Shown: piece after piece, positions 33,787 through 41,456 of the stretch
Position numbering within the stretch: position 1 is the stretch's first letter
How the letters are laid out: each line of letters starts with the position of its first letter
Assembly: GCF_900129095.1 (NCBI RefSeq)
Contig: NZ_FQVA01000001.1
Location: 1,811,615 to 1,875,614, forward strand
Origin: Microbulbifer donghaiensis
Lineage (GTDB): Bacteria > Pseudomonadota > Gammaproteobacteria > Pseudomonadales > Cellvibrionaceae
Direction: 5' to 3'
Length of the DNA: 64,000 bases
Translations under genes and position numbers: made by a program
The notes under the pieces: model-generated
Database searches by the model: none
Told to the model about the DNA's origin: nothing
The model's input: only the letters and a program-made list of their open reading frames with translations

Positions 33787-35124
33787 ATGAAGCATCCCCT
33801 GTTACCGGAAAGACCTCTCAGCATTTCCCCCACTCTGGCTGCCACCCTCGGCCTGGAGGAGGCGGTATTGCTGACCGCGCTGGGCGACCTGCTGCCGTTC
33901 CTGTCGGTGGAGGCCCACCCGGGGCGCGACTGGTATACGGCGGATGGCGAGCAGCTGCACCAGCTGCTGCCCTTCTGGCAGCCGGCGGACATCCAGCGGG
34001 TGGCCACCAGCCTGCGCAATCAGGGCGCTCTGCTGCTGGGCTCGGCGCCCTACGGCAGCAGCGAGATTCTGAAGTTTGCCCTGCCCGGCGAGCACACCCG
34101 CCCGGCGCCGGCGGCCCCACAGCAGCCGGCCCCGCAAGTGCCGGCCGCACGTAGCGCCAATACTATCGGCCCCGGCTGGCAGCCGGATGCCGAGACCATG
34201 GCGCGTATCGCCCAGCTCGGCGTGCCCGAGCACTTCGTGCGCGAGCAGCTGCCGGAGTTCGTCACCTACTGGCGCGAGCGCGGCGAGCCGCGGCACTCGT
34301 TCGGCTCCCTGTTCCTGAAGCAGGTGAAGAGCAAGTGGGAGGCATTCCGCGCCACCGCACAGCGCAAGCAGCCACTGCCGCAGGACTGGCGCCCGGGCGA
34401 GGAGACGCTGCGCAAGCTGTCCGACGAGGGCGTGCCCAGCACCTTCGTGCGCCGCGGCCTGCAGCGCTTCGTCGACTACCACGGCTCCAGTGGCAAGCAA
34501 TCCATCTCCTGGGACCTGGAGTTCAACGACTGGGTGCTGGAAGACTGGGAAAAACAGGATGCGCCCTTTATCGAGAAGCGCAAACCCACCGCCATGACCC
34601 GCGACTGGCAGCCCAGCGAGCACACCTGGGAGCAGTTGCGCCGCCTGGCGATCAACCCGAACTTTGCCGCCGAACTGCTGCCGGAATTTATCTACAAATG
34701 GCTCGAGCGCGGCGGCCACAGCGCGCGCTGGGGTGAACTGTTTATCGAATACGCGCGCGAGGAGTGGGCCTACTACTGCCAGGGGATCGAGAAGAACCCG
34801 GTAGCCAAGCCCATTCCGCGCAACTGGCAACCCGGCGGTGACTGCTTGAGTCACCTGGTCAACCAGTGTGAAATAGATCGCGACTTCGCGCTCTCGCTGG
34901 TGCCAGAATTCATCATTTACTGGCGCGGCCAGAACGCCGCGCGCAAGAGCTGGGACGCCGTCTTCGTGCGTCACGCACGCCACCAGTGGGCGGAGCGCAA
35001 CAAGCTGGCAATAGGACATTCAAATGGCAAGCCGCAATACACCAACACCGACAACCAGCGCAGCGATAACCAGAGAACAAGGGACCGCTCAGTCCTCGAC
35101 ATCGTCACGGACACAGACTGGTAG
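33787..35124 (+). CDS. DnaT-like primosomal protein with four tandem DnaT C-terminal domains
   Basis: The 445-residue protein starts at ATG 33787. Residues ~1-110 resemble the N-terminal DnaT-like fold ('LGLEEAVLLTALGDLLPFL'). After a Pro/Ala linker come four copies of a ~58-residue module, each opening with W-(Q/R)-P: Trp131, Trp201, Trp274 and Trp347, about 70-73 residues apart. Each has a form of 'LPEF..YW..RG....W...F...V...W', the pattern of the DnaT ssDNA-binding domain. DnaT helps load the replicative helicase; four copies is unusual. It overlaps the next gene, a helicase-loader homologue, by 101 bp. The family call is good; the repeat function is inferred. Confidence 0.85.
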   Translation: MKHPLLPERPLSISPTLAATLGLEEAVLLTALGDLLPFLSVEAHPGRDWYTADGEQLHQLLPFWQPADIQRVATSLRNQGALLLGSAPYGSSEILKFALPGEHTRPAPAAPQQPAPQVPAARSANTIGPGWQPDAETMARIAQLGVPEHFVREQLPEFVTYWRERGEPRHSFGSLFLKQVKSKWEAFRATAQRKQPLPQDWRPGEETLRKLSDEGVPSTFVRRGLQRFVDYHGSSGKQSISWDLEFNDWVLEDWEKQDAPFIEKRKPTAMTRDWQPSEHTWEQLRRLAINPNFAAELLPEFIYKWLERGGHSARWGELFIEYAREEWAYYCQGIEKNPVAKPIPRNWQPGGDCLSHLVNQCEIDRDFALSLVPEFIIYWRGQNAARKSWDAVFVRHARHQWAERNKLAIGHSNGKPQYTNTDNQRSDNQRTRDRSVLDIVTDTDW

Positions 35125-35701
35125 CGGCGAGAGCCAGGACGCGCTGAACGAAAAGAAGCGCGCGCTGAACGAAGTCTTCGGCCTGCTCAAGCTCAGCTAC
35201 CACAACCAGTTCAACTCGGCCTTCCCGGATACCGAGACACTGAACCACGCCAAGCGACTGTGGCTGGAGTCTCTGGCGGCTTTCTCGCCGGTGGAAATAG
35301 TGGCCGGCGCCAAGCGCGCCATCCGGCAGAGCGAGTACCTGCCCACCGTGCACAAGATGCTGCAGCTGTGCGCTGCCGGCGACAACGGCCTGCCCGATGC
35401 CCGCGCCGCCTACCGCGAGGCCTGTAACGCGCCGAGTCCCAAGGCCAACTACAATTGGAGCCACCCGGCGGTCTACCACGCCGGGCGTGACTCCAACTGG
35501 TTCTTCCTGGCGAACAACGCCGAATCGGCGGCCTTTCCGGTCTTTGCCGAGCACTACCGCAAGATCTGCGCGCGGGTGCTCGAGGGCGAAAAACTGCCGG
35601 CACCGGAACAACTGCGCCTGGAGGAAAACCCCAGCAAGCCGCTGACGAAAGAAGAGAATGCGCAGAAGATGGCAGCATTGCGGGCCGAATTTGATATTTA
35701 A
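35024..35701 (+). CDS. Lambda P-like replication protein (helicase loader)
   Basis: The 225-residue protein has a Ser/Thr/Gln-rich N-terminal ~35 residues, then the phage lambda P family domain: 'LNEVFGLLKLSYHNQFNSAF', 'RLWLESLAAFSPVEIVAGAK', 'YLPTVHKMLQLC', then 'PDARAAYREACNAPSPKANY' and 'SHPAVYHAGRDSNWFFLANN'. P-type proteins load DnaB helicase in phage replication; chromosomal homologues occur in several gammaproteobacteria. The start at 35024 (AGGACATTCAA before ATG) overlaps the 3' end of the DnaT-like gene, suggesting coupling. Together they look like a domesticated DnaT/P helicase-loading pair replacing DnaT/DnaC. No other phage genes are near. Confidence 0.85.
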   Translation: MASRNTPTPTTSAAITREQGTAQSSTSSRTQTGSGESQDALNEKKRALNEVFGLLKLSYHNQFNSAFPDTETLNHAKRLWLESLAAFSPVEIVAGAKRAIRQSEYLPTVHKMLQLCAAGDNGLPDARAAYREACNAPSPKANYNWSHPAVYHAGRDSNWFFLANNAESAAFPVFAEHYRKICARVLEGEKLPAPEQLRLEENPSKPLTKEENAQKMAALRAEFDI

Positions 35702-35711
35702 TACCCAAACT

Positions 35712-35740
35712 CGGGGAGCCATTACCCGACTCCCCGTTTT
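35712..35740 (+). terminator. Intrinsic terminator 1 after the P-like gene
   Basis: CGGGGAG pairs with CTCCCCG around CCATTACCCGA and runs into TTTTATT, a standard rho-independent signal 10 bp after the stop codon. Confidence 0.85.
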
Positions 35741-35778
35741 ATTAACCTGGCAATATGTAATTGCCGGGTTAATAGCTT
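35741..35778 (+). terminator. Intrinsic terminator 2, tandem to the first
   Basis: ATTAACCTGGCAAT pairs with its near-complement ATTGCCGGGTTAAT (13 of 14) around ATGTA, followed by AGCTTTTT. It stands immediately downstream of the first hairpin. Confidence 0.8.
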
Positions 35779-35839
35779 TTTGATTTCGTTGTTTTTAGGG
35801 ACGTTAAAAAAACACTCACGCAACCCAGCAGGTATTGCC

Positions 35840-36550
35840 ATGAATCGGCCACTCTTTCTGCTAGCGGTACCCCTCCTCGCCCTCAGCGCCCAGACCCGGG
35901 CCGACTTCTACTCGCATAAATACGCCGGCATCGGTTACAGCGATATGAAACTGCGGGGCTTCTGCAGCGACGCCAACGCGTTTGTGCAAGGCCTCAACAT
36001 ATCCGGGCAGACAGCCACTGCCGAAGCATGCAGCGACTCCGGCAATGGCTGGAAGGCTTATGGCGGCTGGCACTGGACGCCCTACCTGGCGGTCGAGGCC
36101 AGTTACCAGCAACTGACCAAGGGCGAACTGGACTTCCGTATCGACGGCGACAGCGGTGCGTACCTGGCCTTCGAGGACGAAGTCGAGACCCAGCTGCTCA
36201 ACGCTTTCGCCATAGGTCACTGGCCGCTCGCGGGCGGTGTCAGCCTGTTCGGCAAACTGGGGGGCGGCCTGTGGAATAGCGAGTTCACCGAGCGCCAGTC
36301 GGGCGAGCTGTTTTTCCTCTATCAGGTGGGCCCGGATGCGTTCGAAGAGCGACTGACCGAAGTCAGCGGCCGCGCCGGGCGCAACGACAACGGTTTCCAC
36401 TGGGGCTACGGGGTTGGTATCAGTTACAGCTATGGGAACGATTGGACATTGCGCGCAGAGTGGGAATCATTCCGCGATATCAGCAATGAAGATATGCGCG
36501 GCGGCTTCGATGTCGAGGCCGCCACGCTCGGCTGGAGCATGCATTTCTGA
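35840..36550 (+). CDS. Outer-membrane beta-barrel protein (OmpA-like/porin family), function unknown
   Basis: The ~236-residue secreted protein has a signal peptide (MNRPLFLLAVPLLALSAQTRA) starting at ATG 35840; GCAGG lies before it. The mature part is a small beta-barrel: alternating hydrophobic/aromatic strands, 'FYSHKYAGIGYSDMKLRG', 'GGWHWTPYLAVEASYQQL', 'VGISYSYGNDWTLRAEWESF', and a C-terminal '..WSMHF' ending in Phe, as in eight-stranded OmpA/OmpW-like proteins. Two Cys (in 'FCSD' and 'EACSD') could form a disulfide. It lies after the replication pair behind two terminators and before the phytase gene (convergent). No specific ligand can be assigned. Confidence 0.75.
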   Translation: MNRPLFLLAVPLLALSAQTRADFYSHKYAGIGYSDMKLRGFCSDANAFVQGLNISGQTATAEACSDSGNGWKAYGGWHWTPYLAVEASYQQLTKGELDFRIDGDSGAYLAFEDEVETQLLNAFAIGHWPLAGGVSLFGKLGGGLWNSEFTERQSGELFFLYQVGPDAFEERLTEVSGRAGRNDNGFHWGYGVGISYSYGNDWTLRAEWESFRDISNEDMRGGFDVEAATLGWSMHF

Positions 36551-36592
36551 TCCGTCGCGATCGCGGCCTGCCGACCGCGATCACGATAGTGT

Positions 36593-38533
36593 TTATGGCA
36601 GCCCCAGTTTTTCGGCGATATCCGCCCAGGACACCAGTTTGAAATTCTGCGCCTGGCTCGGCAGGCGGTTGCGCCCGTCCTGCACAATCAGCAATCCCTG
36701 CGGATAGGCAGCGCCCAGACCGGCACTGGTCACTTCGAGCCCGTCGGTTTCCGAACTGCCGTCGATGCCCAGGTCCAGGTTCATATCCACACGGAAGTGG
36801 CCGACAAACTCGCTGCCATCGCGAGTGAACAGCGCATAGCTGTTGTTGCCCTGGCTGGAAACCACCAGATAGCTCTGCTCGCCACTGCCCTCTTCATTAA
36901 GATAGAGGCCCATCCCCTCAACATCGGCCACCAGTTTTTCACCGTCTACCGCTGCCACCAGCTGCGGCCTCCCTTCGCCGGCAACAAATGCGGCGATGTC
37001 CAGGCGCCAGACGCCGGCGTCCTCCTCGCCAAAGAACAGCAGCTCCCGCTCGTCATCGACCACACAGCCTTCGACCTGGCTCTGCACCTGCACATTGGCC
37101 CGCTGGCTGAGTTTCCATTCGAGTGGATTTTCCCCCAGCAGAATCTCGGCCAGGTGCAGGCCGCCGTCCTTATCGGAAACCCAGCTGAACGTCTTGCTGC
37201 CCTTGTTGAACAGGCACAGCCCGTAGGGATCGGCCAAGTCCATTTCACGCAGGCCGAGACTGTCGACCTCGCCCGCAGGCGTTATGCCAAACAGGCTGAC
37301 ACCAGGCGTGGTGCGATTGGACGCGGCGGCCAGTGCGGTATAGCGCGGGTGCTCGACACTGCGCAGATCCACATTGTTGACGCGGCCAACGGGGAACTGC
37401 TGCAGCAGTCTGCCGGACAGATCGTAAACGTTCAGTCCGCTCTTCTTGTCCGTACCGAGAATCAGGCTGTCGGCGACGTTGCGGGGATTGATCCAGATCG
37501 CCGGATCGTCGGCCGCATCACCAGCGGAAGCGACGGGCTCTGTCTGTGCGCGCGGGGCCACGCGGGGAATCTCCTTTTCACTGAGCGGTGTCGCGGCCGT
37601 TGCCGCCGGCAGCGCGGTTGCGAGGCGCAAGATGGAGTCGCTCTCTTCTTCCAGCGCCAGCAGCGCCTGGCCCTGCCGGGCCACCGATACGAGTTCCGCA
37701 CTTGCCACAGTACCGGCAAATACCGGTTCGGACATCGGCTGAGTCAGGTCGAAGGCCAGCACCCGGTCAGCGCCGGCGAGCCACAGATTGCCCGCCTGCC
37801 GATCGATCCACAGGCCGGCGAAGTTTTCTCCGAGCCGGGAACCCGCCGCAAATACGCGGCGCTCCTCATCTTTTTCCGCGTCGGCATTCAGGCTCCAGAT
37901 GCCGAGCGGCGGCTGCGCCACCAACAATTGTGCCCGCGTGTCATCCACCGCACAGGCACTCACCTGCTCGCCAAAATACAGTGGCCGCACTTCACTGAAA
38001 GACCACAGCTGCTCGCGCGGTTGTACCACGTATTCGTAGCCGAGGCCGGTCTCATCGATACTGAACAGGTGGTTGCGGCCTCCCTGACTAGAGAAGCACA
38101 GTGCCACCTGCGGTGCCTCGCTTTTGCGGGCACCGAGAAATCTGAACTGCGGCTGGTTGGCAGTCGCTTCGCGAGCTATCTCGTACAGTTGAATTTCACT
38201 GCGGCCTTCTTCGTAGATCGCCACCAGCCAATTTCCAGCGGCCATTGCCTGCAGCGCAAAGCGCTCGACCTTGCCGGTATCGAGGGATGCAACTTCGCTG
38301 CCGTCTTCATCGACCAATACGAGTGCGCGCTCTTCGCTGGCGAGCAGAAGGTAGTTTTTTTCGCCGAGGGTAAGCGGAGCCAGCTGGCTGGATACGATCC
38401 CCGACAGGGATATGGATTGCTGAGGTTTGAGCTTTTCGGTCTGCGCCTTCGGCTCGGCTGTCTTTCCGCAGCCCACCAGCAGGCCACAGAGCGCTGCGGC
38501 GGAAACAAAACCCAGAAAATGCTTGTGCATCAT
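36593..38533 (-). CDS. Beta-propeller phytase, two-domain, lipoprotein
   Basis: The ~646-residue extracytoplasmic lipoprotein has a signal with lipobox 'CGLLVGC'. The C-terminal half (from about residue 320) is a beta-propeller phytase: 'DDPAIWINPRNVADSLILGT', 'VNNVDLR', 'DVEGMGLYLN', 'YLVVSSQGNNSYALFTR' and 'GIDGSSETDGLEV' contain the Ca2+-binding acids and phosphate-site residues of the family. The N-terminal half is a second, degenerate propeller. The enzyme releases phosphate from phytate, a common soil/sea organic phosphate. The start at 38533 begins the signal peptide. It follows the TonB receptor gene across a hairpin. Activity is inferred from family motifs. Confidence 0.9.
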   Translation of the reverse strand: MMHKHFLGFVSAAALCGLLVGCGKTAEPKAQTEKLKPQQSISLSGIVSSQLAPLTLGEKNYLLLASEERALVLVDEDGSEVASLDTGKVERFALQAMAAGNWLVAIYEEGRSEIQLYEIAREATANQPQFRFLGARKSEAPQVALCFSSQGGRNHLFSIDETGLGYEYVVQPREQLWSFSEVRPLYFGEQVSACAVDDTRAQLLVAQPPLGIWSLNADAEKDEERRVFAAGSRLGENFAGLWIDRQAGNLWLAGADRVLAFDLTQPMSEPVFAGTVASAELVSVARQGQALLALEEESDSILRLATALPAATAATPLSEKEIPRVAPRAQTEPVASAGDAADDPAIWINPRNVADSLILGTDKKSGLNVYDLSGRLLQQFPVGRVNNVDLRSVEHPRYTALAAASNRTTPGVSLFGITPAGEVDSLGLREMDLADPYGLCLFNKGSKTFSWVSDKDGGLHLAEILLGENPLEWKLSQRANVQVQSQVEGCVVDDERELLFFGEEDAGVWRLDIAAFVAGEGRPQLVAAVDGEKLVADVEGMGLYLNEEGSGEQSYLVVSSQGNNSYALFTRDGSEFVGHFRVDMNLDLGIDGSSETDGLEVTSAGLGAAYPQGLLIVQDGRNRLPSQAQNFKLVSWADIAEKLGLP

Positions 38534-38593
38534 TTCATTCACTTTTTCGCAACTGCCGGCAATCATTTTTATTGCCGCATAAACATAACAGTA

Positions 38594-38621
38594 AACCCAG
38601 CTCCCTAACGGGAGCTGGGTT
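38594..38621. terminator. Perfect 12-bp hairpin between the TonB receptor and phytase genes
   Basis: AACCCAGCTCCC and its exact complement enclose TAAC. On the minus strand TTTACTGTT follows, so it can terminate or attenuate transcription from the receptor gene into the phytase gene 60 bp downstream. Confidence 0.75.
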
Positions 38622-38647
38622 CTTAAACCGGGATCAGACAACCGGTA

Positions 38648-41272
38648 TTAGAAAGTGCTGTAGGTCAGGCCCAGCACGTAAGTGGGACCGTACTCTTCGT
38701 ACTGGCCGTTGTAGCCGGAGTTGTGCACGAAGAAAGGTTCGTCGGTCAGGTTCACACCACTGAAGGTCAGCTGCAGTCCATTCTGGAAGCTGTATTTGGC
38801 CGACAGGTCTACCTGCATGTGGTCATCCTCGTAGCGATCGGCCGCCGCGTCTTCCAGATCCACCTCCAGCAGGCGCTCGCCCTTGAACGTGGTGGACAGG
38901 CGCAGGCTCAGCGCGTCGCGCTCGTAGCCGATGATGAAGTTGCCCACCAGATCCGCCTGGGACGGCAGCGATATTTTGTCGCTGCGCTCGGCGTCAGCAC
39001 CGAGGCCCAGGCGGGCATCGGAGTCGGTGAAGGTGGCGTTGGCGCGCAGCAGCAGGCCGTTGTCGAAGCCCTGGGTCCAGGCCAGTTCGGCACCGGTCAG
39101 TTTGGCGGTGTCGCCGTTGATCGGCTGCAGGACTTCCGCTTCATCCACTGCCAGGTTGCCCACGTACTGGGTAAAATCGGCAGTGCTGGCCACATCGGCG
39201 ACGACGATAAAGTTGTCGATGCGCTTGTGGAATACGCCCACCGAGAACATGCCCAGGTTGTCGGCGTAGTACTCGGCAGAGAAGTCCAGGTTCTGCGCTT
39301 CGTAGGGATCCAGTGACGGGTTGCCGGCTTCGACTTCCAGCTCGCCCTCGTCGTATTCGATCGCCGCCGGTGACGGGTTCAATGCACCGAAAGACGGGCG
39401 GGACAGTGACTCGGTGTAAGCCGCTCGCAGTACGATATTGTCGGTATAGTCGTACTTGAAGTTCACACTCGGGAACAGCTTGCTGTAGTCGCGCTCGAAA
39501 TTGACCGCTGTGACGTACACGTCCTCAGCCACTTCCTCGGCCCCCTCGATGGGCTCACCGGATTCCGCTACGCGATAGCCCTCAGCGGAGAAGTCGGTGT
39601 TTTCGTAACGCACACCGTAGACCAGCTGCGCGCGCTCGAAGTCGATGCTGTTCATCACATAGAGCGCGGAGATGTCTTCGTTCATCACATAGTCGCGCGC
39701 GGAATCGAGCGCTGTGTTCGTCTCGTCGATTTCGAAGCTGGACAGGTTGGCATTGATAAAGCTGTTCAGCGCATTCCTGTTGATGCCCGGGCCGAAACCG
39801 CCGAGGCCGTAGTCGACGCGGTTCATAACGAAATCGGCCAGGGTGTAGTCACCGCCGAAGCCGTCGTAAGTGGTGGCGTTGAGGTCGCCGGATTTTTCGC
39901 GGCGGCGCTCGTGCAGGCCGAACTTCAGTTCGGACGGGTTGCCGGCCACCTGGATCTCGCGGCTGATATCAATGCGGAAACTCACTTCCTCGTCTTCGGT
40001 GAAGTTGTCCTCGATCACCAGCTCGTCCAGCTCGTAGTTGCCGGCGTCCATGGCGGCGTCCAGGTCATCGGCAGCGACCGCCATGCGCGGCTTGTCACCG
40101 GCACTGGTGTAACCCAGCTGCAAGCCCTCCAGCACAAAAGCAGTATCGCGGCGATGCGGTTCCGCTTCCTCGGCTTGGGAGTAGCCCAGCGCATACTCGA
40201 GCCCCCACTGGTCGAAGTCGTGTTCGCCACCGAAAATAACGGAGAGAATTTCCTGTTCTTCGAAGCGGTCCTTCAGCGACTTGTCCAGTGCCGCATCTTC
40301 CCACACCGCGGAGTTGGCGCTGATGCTGGCCGGATCGTCGTTCTCTTCGTCCAGCTTCCAGGAATTGCGCTGGCGCTCTTCCTCGTCGGAGAAGTCGGAG
40401 TAGAGGCTGTGCAGGTACAGCTGGCTGGTCTCGCTCAGGCGCAGGTCGAAATTGGCGGCGACGCCGGTGCGCTCGCGGGCAATGGTGTAGTCGCGCTGCT
40501 CAATTTCCGCGGCGCCGAAGGCTTCACTGCCGTCTGCGGCGGTGAACTCTTCCCAGACGCCGTCGGTCTCCACATTCTCGGAGCCGAATTTGCGCTCCTG
40601 GTGGCTGGCGGCGATGGCGACGCCCAGCGCGCGGCCGCCGTCCAGTTCAAAAACATTGGTGAAGGTGCCGGCCAGCTTGGGACTGTTTTCTTCCTGCAGC
40701 TCGCTGTAGCTGTTCTCGGCGCTGACTTTAAAGTTCTGGCCGTCGTGATCCAGCGCGTTCAGGCTCTTGATCTCGATGGCGCCGCCGATGGAATCGGCGC
40801 TCATGTCCGGGGTCAAAGTCTTGAAAACTTCCAGGCTGGCGAGCAGGTCGGACGGAATCACGTCCAGTGCCACCGCGCGGCTGTCGGTCTCCGGCGCCGG
40901 CAGGCTCATGCCGTTGATCGTGGATGCGTTCAGGTTCGGATCGATACCGCGCACACCGACGAAGCGCCCCTCGCCCTGGTCCCGAGCGATAAATACGCCC
41001 GGCATGCGCTGCAGCGCCTCGGTGACGTTGGCGTCCGGCAGCTCGCCGATGGCGTCGGAGGTCTGCACCGCAACAACCTTGTTGGACTTGCGCTGGCGGT
41101 CGATATCGCTGCTGGCGTTGGCGGCCTGGGCGGTCACCGTGATGGTTTCCATGGCCTGACGTTCCATCTTGGCTTCGCCCTGCTGGGCGGCAACGTTTAC
41201 CGAGATGACGGCGGCAGCCAGTGCCGTGAGCGGCATGGCGAGCCGGCGCAAATTTGTCTTGTTACTGTTCAT
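38648..41272 (-). CDS. TonB-dependent receptor, probably linked to phytate/phosphate ester uptake
   Basis: The ~874-residue outer-membrane receptor has a signal peptide ('LTALAAAVISVNVAA'), a TonB-box-like 'METITVTAQAAN', and plug motifs 'DAIGELPDANVTEALQRMPG', 'GRFVGVRGIDPNLNASTING' and 'LEVFKTLTPDMSADSIGGAI'. These are typical of the CirA-like TonB receptors of marine gammaproteobacteria that import polymers or phosphate esters. The barrel ends '...YVLGLTYSTF', with the usual terminal Phe. It precedes the phytase gene on the same strand and is divergent from phoX, so import of phytate or its products is a reasonable inference. GGGACACT precedes the ATG at 41272. Confidence 0.9.
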   Translation of the reverse strand: MNSNKTNLRRLAMPLTALAAAVISVNVAAQQGEAKMERQAMETITVTAQAANASSDIDRQRKSNKVVAVQTSDAIGELPDANVTEALQRMPGVFIARDQGEGRFVGVRGIDPNLNASTINGMSLPAPETDSRAVALDVIPSDLLASLEVFKTLTPDMSADSIGGAIEIKSLNALDHDGQNFKVSAENSYSELQEENSPKLAGTFTNVFELDGGRALGVAIAASHQERKFGSENVETDGVWEEFTAADGSEAFGAAEIEQRDYTIARERTGVAANFDLRLSETSQLYLHSLYSDFSDEEERQRNSWKLDEENDDPASISANSAVWEDAALDKSLKDRFEEQEILSVIFGGEHDFDQWGLEYALGYSQAEEAEPHRRDTAFVLEGLQLGYTSAGDKPRMAVAADDLDAAMDAGNYELDELVIEDNFTEDEEVSFRIDISREIQVAGNPSELKFGLHERRREKSGDLNATTYDGFGGDYTLADFVMNRVDYGLGGFGPGINRNALNSFINANLSSFEIDETNTALDSARDYVMNEDISALYVMNSIDFERAQLVYGVRYENTDFSAEGYRVAESGEPIEGAEEVAEDVYVTAVNFERDYSKLFPSVNFKYDYTDNIVLRAAYTESLSRPSFGALNPSPAAIEYDEGELEVEAGNPSLDPYEAQNLDFSAEYYADNLGMFSVGVFHKRIDNFIVVADVASTADFTQYVGNLAVDEAEVLQPINGDTAKLTGAELAWTQGFDNGLLLRANATFTDSDARLGLGADAERSDKISLPSQADLVGNFIIGYERDALSLRLSTTFKGERLLEVDLEDAAADRYEDDHMQVDLSAKYSFQNGLQLTFSGVNLTDEPFFVHNSGYNGQYEEYGPTYVLGLTYSTF

Positions 41273-41374
41273 AGTGTCCCCATTCCGCAAAGTTAGTATT
41301 AGTGGCGGTCGTTTTATGGAATGGGGCGGAGACTAATCAGCACTTGTGAATATTGCGTTACGCTTTTTTTAAAT

Positions 41375-41392
41375 TTGTCACAAACGCGCCAT
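41375..41392 (+). promoter_or_regulatory. Possible Pho box upstream of phoX
   Basis: TTGTCACAAACGCGCCAT resembles the Pho box plan CTGTCAT-N4-CTGTCAT: the first half-site matches at five of seven positions and the second at four. It lies in the divergent region between the TonB receptor and phoX genes. The match is weak. Confidence 0.35.
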
Positions 41393-41456
41393 AGGATAAG
41401 CGGCGAGTTAATACTTATCGGTAAATAACAACCGCAGTCAGTGGCTGGAGACAAAC

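Noticed and set aside
36797..38608. Long plus-strand frame opposite the phytase gene.
   Set aside because: Shadow frame with no recognisable domains; phytase motifs are clear on the minus strand.
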